A stretch of 64,000 nucleotides of DNA, taken from contig CACYXD010000001.1 of assembly GCA_902778255.1 (NCBI GenBank), positions 62,001 to 126,000 on the forward strand, written 5' to 3'. Of this stretch, positions 34,541 through 42,696 are shown piece by piece (position 1 is the stretch's first letter; each line of letters opens with the position of its first letter). The position numbers and the translations under genes are program-made. A model generated the notes under the pieces. It did not search any database. It saw only the letters and a list, made by a program, of their open reading frames with translations, and was not told the origin of the DNA. Source of the DNA: an uncultured Prevotellaceae bacterium. Lineage in GTDB: Bacteria > Bacteroidota > Bacteroidia > Bacteroidales > Bacteroidaceae.

Positions 34541-34575
34541 AATTATGAATTACGAATTATAAATTACAAATTATT
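34541..34575. repeat. Heptamer array between two divergent promoters
   Basis: AATTATG, AATTACG, AATTATA, AATTACA, AATTATT: five perfect-period 7-mers lying exactly between the porin promoter and the DUF2264 promoter. Confidence 0.75.
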
Positions 34576-34578
34576 TTA

Positions 34579-34587
34579 TATTTTTGC
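34579..34587 (+). promoter_or_regulatory. -7 box of the DUF2264 gene
   Basis: TATTTTTGC, 28 bases before the ATG at 34615 and abutting the heptamer array. Confidence 0.6.
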
Positions 34588-34614
34588 AACAATATTCAAC
34601 TTAAAACTAACAAA

Positions 34615-35913
34615 ATGAAACGATTACTGCTTTTTTTGATTACTATTTGTGCTTTTTCTGCATGGATGCCCGCTGATGCAAAGAAGAAGCAAGTGAACCA
34701 ACAATCCGATCGTGAGTACTGGTGCGAACAGGCTTGGAAGATGGCGCAGCCCGTATTGGAAAACATGGCAAAGGGTGAACTACAGAAAAACATGAAGACA
34801 GAGTTCTCGCCCTCGTTCGACAACCGCAACCGCAAGGTAGTGTATATGGAGACCTTCGGCCGACTGATGGCTGGCATCGCTCCTTGGCTCGCCCTGCCCG
34901 ACAGCGTATTCGGCAATTCCGCTGCCGAACAGAAGGAACTCGCACAGGTGCGTCAGCTCCGCGAATGGGCACTGGCTTCGTATAAAAACAGTGTCGATCC
35001 TGAATCGCCCGACTACCTAGTGTGGGGTGCTAGTGGTCAGAACCTTGTGGATGCCGCCTATATCGCCGAGTCGTTTATCCGTGCCTACGATGCCCTGTGG
35101 GTACCGCTCGACCAAGTAACCAAGGAGCGTTATATCAAGGAGTTCAAGATGTTGCGCAAATACGAGCCGCCCTACACTAACTGGTTCCTCTTCTCATCGA
35201 CCATCGAGAGCTTTATAGCCAAGGCTGCTGGACTGAAAGAGTATGACGACTTCCGCGTGATGATGACCATCCGCAAGGTGGAAGAGTGGTACGTGGGTGA
35301 TGGCTGGTATGCCGATGGTCCTGTGTTTGCTTTCGACTACTACAGCAGCTACGTGTTCCATGCCATGTACCTGGAGACCCTTCAAAACATGCTTGATGCC
35401 AAGCAAAACGGCACCCGACTGGAATACCGTAAGTATTACGACCGCGCTTTGAAGCGTGCGCAGAAATTCTCCATCATTCTGGAGCGCTTCATCTCGCCCG
35501 AGGGTACCTTCCCCGTCATCGGACGCTCTACGCCTTACCGTATGGCAGCCATGCAGCCACTGGCGCTGATGGCCTGGTACCAGAAATTACCTAAGGACCT
35601 GAGCAACGGACAAGTGCGTGCCGCCCTGACAAAGGTGATGCACCGAATGTACGACCAGCAGCAAAACTACAACGAAGGGGGCTTCCTCACCATCGGCTTC
35701 TGTGGTCATCAGCCTGAGACGGCCGATTGGTACACCAACAACGGTTCGCTCTATATGACCTCACTCTCGCTGATGCCACTGGGTCTGCCTGCCAGTCACG
35801 ACTTCTGGACCTGCGAGGCACAGCCCTGGACACAGGTAAAGGCCTGGAACGGACAGGCCTTCCCCAAGGATCACCGCTGGGGTGATGATATCCAAACCAA
35901 GGACCGCTGGTAA
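34615..35913 (+). CDS. DUF2264 domain-containing protein
   Basis: 432 residues with a signal peptide (cleavage near ADAKK). The body matches DUF2264, an alpha/alpha-barrel family: KVVYMETFGRLMAGIAPWLALPD, PPYTNWFLFSSTIESFIAKAAG and GWYADGPVFAFDYYSSYVFH. Some relatives sit in pectin or rhamnogalacturonan loci, suggesting a carbohydrate-active role, but no activity can be assigned. Its last 43 bases overlap the end of the convergent nuclease-like gene. Confidence 0.85.
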   Translation: MKRLLLFLITICAFSAWMPADAKKKQVNQQSDREYWCEQAWKMAQPVLENMAKGELQKNMKTEFSPSFDNRNRKVVYMETFGRLMAGIAPWLALPDSVFGNSAAEQKELAQVRQLREWALASYKNSVDPESPDYLVWGASGQNLVDAAYIAESFIRAYDALWVPLDQVTKERYIKEFKMLRKYEPPYTNWFLFSSTIESFIAKAAGLKEYDDFRVMMTIRKVEEWYVGDGWYADGPVFAFDYYSSYVFHAMYLETLQNMLDAKQNGTRLEYRKYYDRALKRAQKFSIILERFISPEGTFPVIGRSTPYRMAAMQPLALMAWYQKLPKDLSNGQVRAALTKVMHRMYDQQQNYNEGGFLTIGFCGHQPETADWYTNNGSLYMTSLSLMPLGLPASHDFWTCEAQPWTQVKAWNGQAFPKDHRWGDDIQTKDRW

Positions 35914-37457
35914 ACCTTTCGCCCACCTCTTATATAAAGGCCCTTGACAGGTTTGTCTATGCGCTGACCGCTTAGGTTATAGTACACGTTGGCCATAGTC
36001 GTAGCATAAGGCATGATGCTCCGGATGCCCGTAGTGCTCATACGGCAATAGAGGTATGGCAGGTAATAGCCTGATTTGAGGTTGGACCACAGAGCAAACT
36101 CATAGGTACTACCATTATAGATGGTACACTGGAAGAAGTCATTACTCTTGCTGTTCTGGATTTTGAAGGTACCATCCGCCTGCAGGGTGACACTAAAGGG
36201 ATGCGCCTGTGCCTTGTCACTGCTGACAGCAACGGTGACATAGTACTTATTGCCATTGGGATTCTGGAGCAGATAGCGTCCGTTGCTGTCCTTAATATAG
36301 AATAGTCCTTGGCCAGCATCCTCAAACGTAAAGATGTTGTTACCATTGGCAACGGTTATAACACCGTCAATATCCTCTACGTCAGTAGTATAGAGATAAG
36401 CATAGCTTTTATTCTCAGGCACGGGACTGGCCGCGACAAGTTTGTTGTTGAGCGACCCAATCATCAGGTATTCACCACCATCAATGACCGAGGTGGACTT
36501 TACAAAACTGAAACCGTTGTCGATATATTTCAAGTCCAACTCCACCAGATAGGGATTATGGTCGGAGTAAGCCTTCGTTTCGACATTGACCGAACAGGGA
36601 TTGGCGATGGGCAGCACCTTTACGTCGGTCACCTGCTGCGCCATGGTATTGTTGGCATAGACATGATCAATAATCTCACCACCATTAAAGCAATGAGTAT
36701 AGGCCTCACTTCCGGCATACTTGAGAATCTGTTCCTCATAGCCAGCCTTCTCTATCATGTTCAGACATTCCTCGCCTACCATACTGTTCAGGTCGCCCAC
36801 AACCAGGATGTCGGGGTCAAGGGCACTGCCCAGGGCCTGCAACAGATCAGTCATATTGTTGATACGTTTCTCTCGATTGGTCACGCCATTATTGTCCTCA
36901 TCATATTCTCCGCCAGCCTTGAAATGGTTGATGCTCAGGGCAAAGCGCTCGCCTGTGGCCACCTGCTCAAAGGTCTGCAGGCGCATCTGACGCTGATACG
37001 CAAAGCCCCAGCCCGTAGCGTAACTCTCTCCATGAGGTTTGATGGTGGCTGTATTATAGATATAGCCCGACTTGATAACACCATTTGCATTATCGGGGTC
37101 ATTGAGGTCATAGTCGAAACCATCATCTATTGCCTGATACTGAAGTCCCGTCTTCTGACTCATCACAGTGGCAATCAGTTGCATGGCCTCGGGCTTAGCC
37201 TCCACCTCGTTGAAGGTGTAGATATCAGCTTTGTAGGGAGCGAGTGCACCTACAATGGCATTAAGCTTGACGGTTCGGCCCTCCTCAGTATTGTAATTGC
37301 TCAGGACAACGGCATTGGTGGTGGTACGCGTCCGGTCGAGTGAATAGAAGAAGTTCTGGACATTCTGCCCCACAACAGTGATTTTCTCGCCTGCAAAAGC
37401 TGGTATCACCACCATCACACTCACGAATAAAGCAATTGTCAAGTAAACTTTTATCAT
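35871..37457 (-). CDS. Secreted endonuclease/exonuclease/phosphatase family protein with C-terminal tag
   Basis: About 528 residues from ATG 37457 (37463 is equally possible); the frame further upstream crosses the -7 box at 37481. A signal peptide ends near PAFAG. Residues about 25-320 are an EEP domain: GQNVQNFF at the start, FNEVEAK (metal Glu), INHFKAGG, VVGDLNSM and SDHNPYLVEL. The following 170 residues form a beta-rich domain. The tail carries the tag YNLSGQRI...KGLYIRGGRKVYQR, then ten extra residues that overlap the DUF2264 gene. It probably degrades extracellular nucleic acid or phosphoesters. Confidence 0.82.
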   Translation of the reverse strand: MIKVYLTIALFVSVMVVIPAFAGEKITVVGQNVQNFFYSLDRTRTTTNAVVLSNYNTEEGRTVKLNAIVGALAPYKADIYTFNEVEAKPEAMQLIATVMSQKTGLQYQAIDDGFDYDLNDPDNANGVIKSGYIYNTATIKPHGESYATGWGFAYQRQMRLQTFEQVATGERFALSINHFKAGGEYDEDNNGVTNREKRINNMTDLLQALGSALDPDILVVGDLNSMVGEECLNMIEKAGYEEQILKYAGSEAYTHCFNGGEIIDHVYANNTMAQQVTDVKVLPIANPCSVNVETKAYSDHNPYLVELDLKYIDNGFSFVKSTSVIDGGEYLMIGSLNNKLVAASPVPENKSYAYLYTTDVEDIDGVITVANGNNIFTFEDAGQGLFYIKDSNGRYLLQNPNGNKYYVTVAVSSDKAQAHPFSVTLQADGTFKIQNSKSNDFFQCTIYNGSTYEFALWSNLKSGYYLPYLYCRMSTTGIRSIMPYATTMANVYYNLSGQRIDKPVKGLYIRGGRKVYQRSLVWISSPQR

Positions 37458-37480
37458 AATCATCAGGTTTGATTGTTGTT

Positions 37481-37489
37481 GCAAAGATA
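37481..37489 (-). promoter_or_regulatory. -7 box of the EEP nuclease gene
   Basis: TATCTTTGC on the minus strand, 24 to 30 bases before the candidate ATGs at 37457 and 37463. It excludes the start at 37511. Confidence 0.7.
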
Positions 37490-37588
37490 CATTTTTTTCT
37501 TTGAATAACAAGCCTTTTCCCTATCAAAAATAGGAAAAGCCCTACAGTGGAATAGGAGAAAGACCTTGCGTCGCTCCTATATAGTTCG

Positions 37589-37597
37589 TATCTTTGC
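37589..37597 (+). promoter_or_regulatory. -7 box of the 37638 lipoprotein gene
   Basis: TATCTTTGC, 41 bases before the ATG at 37638. Confidence 0.7.
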
Positions 37598-37637
37598 AAC
37601 GTCAACAAGAAGTTAAACGCTTTAAAAAGATACGACT

Positions 37638-38186
37638 ATGAAGAAGTTTTTTACCTATACAGCAATGGTCATCATGATGACCACGTTGTTCACCAGTTGT
37701 GACGCAGAGTTCTGGGAGGATCTAGAAGATCGCAGTGAGGCACGTACGCTCGACGGTACTTGGACAGGCTATATCGATACCTACTATTACGACCGCTGGG
37801 GACTGACGGGCGACAGCTATCGCACCACGATGTACTTCGAGCGCGAGAGTCCCTATAGCGGATGGGGCTACGAGGTAGACTACGACCTGAACAGTCGCTA
37901 TTCCGACTATTACTATTGCGAATTCACATGGGATATCTACAAAGGCAGCATTCGCATTCGCTATGCCGACAGTTGGAACGATGTCTATATCAACGACTAC
38001 CGCCTCAACAGCAACCGCTTCGAGGGTTATATGGACGATGGTTCGTCAAAGGATATTGTCTTCCGTCTGAACTACGACAATCGCTTTGACTGGGGCTACT
38101 GGAACACACGCGGCATGACTCGTAGCGCTAACGACAGCACCACCACCTCGCCAAAGGTCATTGCCAGCGGAAAGTTCGCCAAGTAG
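37638..38186 (+). CDS. Tyrosine-rich hypothetical lipoprotein
   Basis: 182 residues. The N-terminus has a lipobox (LFTSC-D, Cys21). The mature part is unusually rich in Tyr, Asp and Trp (TYYYDRWG, SRYSDYYYCEFTW, DNRFDWGYWN) and looks all-beta, beginning LDGTWTGYIDTYYY as in lipocalin-like or copper-resistance-like beta domains. I do not recognise a named family. It is a single gene, with its stop 4 bases from the convergent GH53 fusion gene. Confidence 0.7.
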   Translation: MKKFFTYTAMVIMMTTLFTSCDAEFWEDLEDRSEARTLDGTWTGYIDTYYYDRWGLTGDSYRTTMYFERESPYSGWGYEVDYDLNSRYSDYYYCEFTWDIYKGSIRIRYADSWNDVYINDYRLNSNRFEGYMDDGSSKDIVFRLNYDNRFDWGYWNTRGMTRSANDSTTTSPKVIASGKFAK

Positions 38187-38189
38187 CGA

Positions 38190-40262
38190 CTATCTCACCA
38201 ATACTTTATAATTACGCACGACACGGCCTGAATATCGCCTGACGATGTTCAGGCCGCGTCGTGGTTGGGAAATCCTCCTACCATCGGGCGTATAGTATTC
38301 CGTCTGTCCGTCGCGAACATCCGTAGACACTGGCTGTACAGCGGCAGGCATCTCGGAATGGCGAAGACCAAGGAAGGCATCCATGGCGATAGAGGGTTTT
38401 CGGGTGATGGGGTTCCATGCACCCATGTCATAGTCGTCGGCTAACTCCGGTTCCCAGTAGTACAAGCCGGCAGCACCAGCATCGAGCAACCGTTGCAGGA
38501 ATTCGCACAGCCATTGGTTGGCCTCCATCGCACGATCGTTATAATAGCCCGTCTCGACGATGAGCACGGGTTTGCCGTAGCGTTTCTTCAGCGTGGTGAC
38601 ATTCTCGGCCACCTTCTTAATAAGAGAATCGGGAGTCAGGGTCGAAGTCTTCACATGCACCGACAGCCCGATAGCATCCCATTTGGCCCCTGCCACCTGC
38701 AATGTGTCGAAATAGTCGGTGAGCCATTTAGTATCCACGCATTCGCTGACATGGATGACAGTCTTCACCTCAGGATTGATGGTCTTGATGGTGTCATAGG
38801 CGGCATTGATGAAGCTAACGAAAGCTGCCGTCTCGCGACCATCGTTCCATAGGAAGCCACCATCCACCTCGTTGCCTATCTGTACCCAGCGCAGTTTTCC
38901 CGTCGCATTAATGCTCTTCACGGCACTACCCGTATGCTTGGCTACATCGCTCATCAGTTTCTCAACGGTGTGAGTCTTCCAAGCGTTGGGCTTAACATTA
39001 TCGCCCCACCAGTCGCAGTAGTGCAGGTCGAGCATCAGGCCCATGTCGTACTTCTTGGCTAAGGTGGCCAGCGTCTTAGCATAAGAGAGATTGTAATCCG
39101 CAGGCGACGGACTGACTAGCACACGCAGTCGGACACTGTTGATGCCTTGTTCTTTCAGGATGGGCATCAGCGTCTTCTTCGTCCCCTCACGGTTATAGAA
39201 CACTTTGCTCTGCCTTGACTCCTTTGTCAGCGAACTGATGTCGACACCGAAGTCAAAGAGACTATCGGCCTCAGCACGATTGAACACGCTGTCGGTGATG
39301 GTCGCTACTTCTGCAAACGGCTCATCATACTGCTTCTCCTTCGACGAGAAGTTGCGGGTCTGAACGCTCCATTTATCCGAGAAGCCCTTCAGTTCAGGCT
39401 TTAGGAAGATGCGCGCATTCTGCTTGTAGCCCTTCAGGTGCCAGTCCATCCATTTGATAGCCAGTTTTCCGAACTCACCGCCATACTGGTTCCAATAGGT
39501 ACCGCCATGACCGGCATCCGACAGGTCGGCCCAGGCCACCTGCTTCTTCACGTTTTCGTAGTCGGTTTTAGCATTCCCATAGGCCACATCGCCCGTACCA
39601 CCCGTCATATAGATGATAGGACAATGCAGTTTCTCAAGCGTCTGGGGCGATGCACCGCCCATCGACATACCGCCCATGCCGGCATTCATGATAAGCAGCG
39701 TTTTCACACGGGTATTGGCACAGTTGGCAATGGCCTGCGCACCGCCGCAGGAGTGACCCGAGAGGGCTATGTTCTTGACATTGATGGCATGATAATAGTC
39801 GCTGCTGGCCAGTTTTTCTTGCTTCACCAGCCAGTTGATGGCCGTGACCACCATCGTCTCATCCGATCCTCCGTCGTCGCGCTCATCATCAGTCATCTCG
39901 AAAGCGCCAATTCCTACGACGACATAGCCGTGGGAAGCCATCTCGTTGAGCATACGCTCATAACCGATAGACGAACCCGAACATGCACCGTTGCACCATA
40001 TCAGAATGGGGAGCGGTCCCTCGCGGCGGGCGGCATATTTCACGTTACGTGGTCTGTAAACAGTAAAGTTGGGCAGTGTCTTCTCGCTCACGATGATGGC
40101 TTTATAGCGTCCGCTGCCGCCATTATCCACTTCTTTCTGACGAGTCACTTGTGCATTGATGGTCTCAGTATCGGCTCCAAAAACTGAGAGGGGCATCATG
40201 CTCAGCACGGCAAAGGTGATGCCTGCTGCTGTCTTACTAATAAGATTGAGGTTCATAGTCAT
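38190..40262 (-). CDS. Secreted alpha/beta-hydrolase - GH53 galactanase fusion with C-terminal tag
   Basis: 690 residues, signal peptide to VFGAD. Residues about 50-280 are an alpha/beta-hydrolase: nucleophile elbow GHSCGG (Ser171), Asp225 (GGTGDVAYG) and His252 (DAGHGG) form a likely triad. Residues about 335-655 are a GH53 endo-beta-1,4-galactanase domain: GVDISSL at the start, WVQIGNEVDGG with acid/base Glu465, and LIVETGYYN with nucleophile Glu570. The C-terminus has a variant of the export tag (TPDGRRISQPRRGLNI). An esterase and a galactanase in one chain suit attack on decorated pectic galactan. The start codon is ATG 40262 or 40256. Confidence 0.82.
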   Translation of the reverse strand: MTMNLNLISKTAAGITFAVLSMMPLSVFGADTETINAQVTRQKEVDNGGSGRYKAIIVSEKTLPNFTVYRPRNVKYAARREGPLPILIWCNGACSGSSIGYERMLNEMASHGYVVVGIGAFEMTDDERDDGGSDETMVVTAINWLVKQEKLASSDYYHAINVKNIALSGHSCGGAQAIANCANTRVKTLLIMNAGMGGMSMGGASPQTLEKLHCPIIYMTGGTGDVAYGNAKTDYENVKKQVAWADLSDAGHGGTYWNQYGGEFGKLAIKWMDWHLKGYKQNARIFLKPELKGFSDKWSVQTRNFSSKEKQYDEPFAEVATITDSVFNRAEADSLFDFGVDISSLTKESRQSKVFYNREGTKKTLMPILKEQGINSVRLRVLVSPSPADYNLSYAKTLATLAKKYDMGLMLDLHYCDWWGDNVKPNAWKTHTVEKLMSDVAKHTGSAVKSINATGKLRWVQIGNEVDGGFLWNDGRETAAFVSFINAAYDTIKTINPEVKTVIHVSECVDTKWLTDYFDTLQVAGAKWDAIGLSVHVKTSTLTPDSLIKKVAENVTTLKKRYGKPVLIVETGYYNDRAMEANQWLCEFLQRLLDAGAAGLYYWEPELADDYDMGAWNPITRKPSIAMDAFLGLRHSEMPAAVQPVSTDVRDGQTEYYTPDGRRISQPRRGLNIVRRYSGRVVRNYKVLVR

Positions 40263-40284
40263 AGGTTTTTTGCTTTCTTTTGCT

Positions 40285-40293
40285 GCAAAGGTA
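40285..40293 (-). promoter_or_regulatory. -7 box of the GH53 fusion gene
   Basis: TACCTTTGC on the minus strand, 23 bases before the ATG at 40262. Confidence 0.75.
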
Positions 40294-40337
40294 ACAAATA
40301 ATTATCCGAAAAACCTATATATAAGGTTAGAAAGTAT

Positions 40338-40346
40338 TATCTTTGC
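40338..40346 (+). promoter_or_regulatory. -7 box of the EamA transporter gene
   Basis: TATCTTTGC, 37 bases before the ATG at 40383 and divergent from the GH53 promoter. Confidence 0.7.
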
Positions 40347-40382
40347 ACCCGCAAACAAAAGAAAAGAGACAACAACTAAACA

Positions 40383-41300
40383 ATGACATATATTGGTGAA
40401 CTTATTTCTATTGGCGTAGCCATCTCATGGACGGCAACGGCATTGCTGAGCGAGTTTGGCTCGAAACGACTGGGAAACCTGACGCTGAACGTACTGCGTA
40501 TGGTATTGACATTATCATTCACGCTGGCATTGTTCTTGACAGCAGGTGATGGCAGTTGGCTAATGGATGTACCCACGAAGGCAATGGGTTGGATGTTGCT
40601 GTCAGGAGTCGTGGGCTATGTGATAGGCGACTTCTGTCTCTTCCAGTGCTATATCATCATCGGCTCACGATTCGGTCAGCTGTTTATGACGCTGGCCCCC
40701 CTGTCGGCAGCACTGATGGCCTGGGTGACACTAGGACAACAGATGACCATGATGAGCATCGTGGCCATGCTGGTGACGCTCAGCGGTATCAGCATGTCGG
40801 TATTAGGACGTGGTGAGCATCATAAACTGTCATTGAAACTACCCATCAATGGTGCTCTCTTTGCCATTGGAGCTGCCGTATGCCAGGGTGTAGGACTGGT
40901 ACTGAGCAAGATTGGCATGGACTATTATGAACCGGTAGTGGGAATGCCCGACTGGCTGGTGCCCTTCAGTGCCAACTTCTACCGCTGCCTGGCAGGCATC
41001 ATCGGCTTCACCTTATTATTATATACGCGCGAGGGGATGTCACCCTTACGTGAGGCCATGCACGACAAGAAAGGTCTGACGGTGGCTACAGCCACCACCA
41101 TCTTCGGTCCCTTTGTGGGTGTAGGCTTCTCGCTGATGGCCGTTCAATACACTGGTGCCGGCATCGCCTCTACGCTGATGGCGACAACACCTATTATGAT
41201 TATCCTGCCCTCCTACTGGATCTTCCACGAGAAGATCACGTGGCGGGCCGTCATAGGTGCCTTTGTATCCGTCATAGGCATCAGCCTCTTCTTCCTTTAG
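40383..41300 (+). CDS. DMT-superfamily (EamA) transporter
   Basis: 305 residues with ten predicted membrane segments arranged as two EamA repeats (about 1-140 and 155-305). Typical features are the early GELISIGVAISWTATALLSEFG and the late ATTPIMIILPSYWIFHEKITW. It probably exports or imports small metabolites or amino acids; the substrate is unknown. It converges on the flavodoxin gene with 7 bases between stops. Confidence 0.85.
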   Translation: MTYIGELISIGVAISWTATALLSEFGSKRLGNLTLNVLRMVLTLSFTLALFLTAGDGSWLMDVPTKAMGWMLLSGVVGYVIGDFCLFQCYIIIGSRFGQLFMTLAPLSAALMAWVTLGQQMTMMSIVAMLVTLSGISMSVLGRGEHHKLSLKLPINGALFAIGAAVCQGVGLVLSKIGMDYYEPVVGMPDWLVPFSANFYRCLAGIIGFTLLLYTREGMSPLREAMHDKKGLTVATATTIFGPFVGVGFSLMAVQYTGAGIASTLMATTPIMIILPSYWIFHEKITWRAVIGAFVSVIGISLFFL

Positions 41301-41307
41301 GCAATCT

Positions 41308-42108
41308 TCAGCGTACCACCTGTGTAAACTCAGGCTTGGCATCTGCGCCTTTGCCTATGGTCACATAGATGATGGAGTTTGACTCTTTGCCATCCATACC
41401 ACGTCCCGTTACAGTAAACTTATAGTCAATACCATCGGGTGTAGCACGTTTGCCAAAGGTCTGTGGTGTACCCAAAGGGAACTGATAGCTGGAGCAGGCA
41501 GCATCGAAGATAGTACGCTCGGCATCGGTCACAGGTTGCTGGGCAGAATAGTCGGCCAACTTCTCAACCCTACCCTTCTTATATCCATTCTCTTTCAGGA
41601 ATCGGTCCAACTCCTTTTCAGCTGCTGCCACACGAGCCGTACGAACCCCATAGCCTTCCTCTATCTTTGCCTTTGGAAGATCCTTGCGGAGGGCATCACT
41701 CGAAGTATTCAGTCCACCACTGCCGAAGGTGCAGAAGGGAACAATGCGCTTGCCTGCAAAATCCTGCTCTTGAACCAAGGTTATGATGGGATTGGCGTAT
41801 GTACCAAACCAAATGGGATAACCCAGGAAGATGATGTCATAGTCGGCCACTTTCTTCGTGAGTGGTTTCAAGGCGGGCATCTTTCCGCTCTGCATCTCAC
41901 GTTGTCCACGTTGGATGGTTTCCTGGAAATTGCCCGTGTAAGGTTCGACAGCCTCAATACTTTCGATATCGGCACCCGTCTGCTTCTGCAATTCCTGGGC
42001 TACCGCCTTTGTCGTACCTGTCTCTGAATAGTAGAGCACCAGCATCTTCTGTGCCGAAGCTGTTGTGATAGCTGCCATAGCTGCAATAAATAAAAAAAGT
42101 TTCTTCAT
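41308..42108 (-). CDS. Exported flavodoxin-fold protein
   Basis: 266 residues. A clear signal peptide (MKKLFLFIAAMAAITTASAQ) precedes a flavodoxin domain: VLYYSETGTTKAVAQ is the FMN phosphate loop, and YPIWFGTYANPIITL and FGSGGLNTS match the flavin-contact loops of the Flavodoxin_4 type. A 70-residue C-terminal beta extension follows. Flavodoxins are normally cytoplasmic, so an exported one implies a periplasmic redox role. It follows bcp after 36 bases, and the pair may act in oxidant defence. Confidence 0.82.
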   Translation of the reverse strand: MKKLFLFIAAMAAITTASAQKMLVLYYSETGTTKAVAQELQKQTGADIESIEAVEPYTGNFQETIQRGQREMQSGKMPALKPLTKKVADYDIIFLGYPIWFGTYANPIITLVQEQDFAGKRIVPFCTFGSGGLNTSSDALRKDLPKAKIEEGYGVRTARVAAAEKELDRFLKENGYKKGRVEKLADYSAQQPVTDAERTIFDAACSSYQFPLGTPQTFGKRATPDGIDYKFTVTGRGMDGKESNSIIYVTIGKGADAKPEFTQVVR

Positions 42109-42144
42109 TGTATACGTTTTTATTACTGTGAGCGAGAGTAGAAT

Positions 42145-42597
42145 TTATTTGTTCAGTATTTGCTCGGCATGTTCCTTGGTCTTCACCTGCTTGCCAGCAA
42201 AGACCTGTTCGATGACACCCTCTTCGTTGATGATAAAGGTAGTGCGGATGGTACCCTCAGTCTTCTTGCCGTACATCACCTTCTCGCCCCAGGCACCCAT
42301 CGCCTGCAGCAGCGTCTTATCGACATCGGCAATCAGCGGGAAGGGCAAGTCATGCTTCTCCTTGAACTTCACATGCGAGGCGGCACTATCCTTGCTCACA
42401 CCTACCACTTCGTAGCCTGCACCTTGCAGCTCTGTATAGTGATCTCTCAGACTGCAAGCCTCCGCCGTACATCCGCTGGTATTATCCTTCGGATAGAAGT
42501 ACAGAACCAGCTTACGTCCCTTGTAATCGCTCAAACGGATGTCCCGTCCCTGTTCATCCTTACCCAATACCTCAGGCGCCTTGTCTCCAATATTCAT
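42145..42597 (-). CDS. bcp: Thioredoxin-dependent thiol peroxidase
   Basis: 150 residues, the normal size for bacterioferritin comigratory protein/PrxQ. SGCTAEACSLRD contains the peroxidatic Cys43 and the resolving Cys48. It reduces hydrogen peroxide and alkyl hydroperoxides with thioredoxin in the cytoplasm. It is the first gene of a leftward operon with the exported flavodoxin. Confidence 0.93.
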   Translation of the reverse strand: MNIGDKAPEVLGKDEQGRDIRLSDYKGRKLVLYFYPKDNTSGCTAEACSLRDHYTELQGAGYEVVGVSKDSAASHVKFKEKHDLPFPLIADVDKTLLQAMGAWGEKVMYGKKTEGTIRTTFIINEEGVIEQVFAGKQVKTKEHAEQILNK

Positions 42598-42625
42598 AGT
42601 TCATTCGGTCATTGAATTTCTATTG

Positions 42626-42634
42626 GCAAAATTA
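42626..42634 (-). promoter_or_regulatory. -7 box of bcp
   Basis: TAATTTTGC on the minus strand, 29 bases before the ATG at 42597. Confidence 0.65.
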
Positions 42635-42676
42635 CGAAATCTTTTCGAATTATGAAATGACATAAGGAAAAAGTTG

Positions 42677-42685
42677 TATTTTTGC
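42677..42685 (+). promoter_or_regulatory. -7 box of the RAYT-like gene
   Basis: TATTTTTGC, 12 bases before the ATG at 42697, leaving an almost leaderless message unless the next in-frame ATG (42754) is used. Confidence 0.55.
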
Positions 42686-42696
42686 AATAGAAAACA

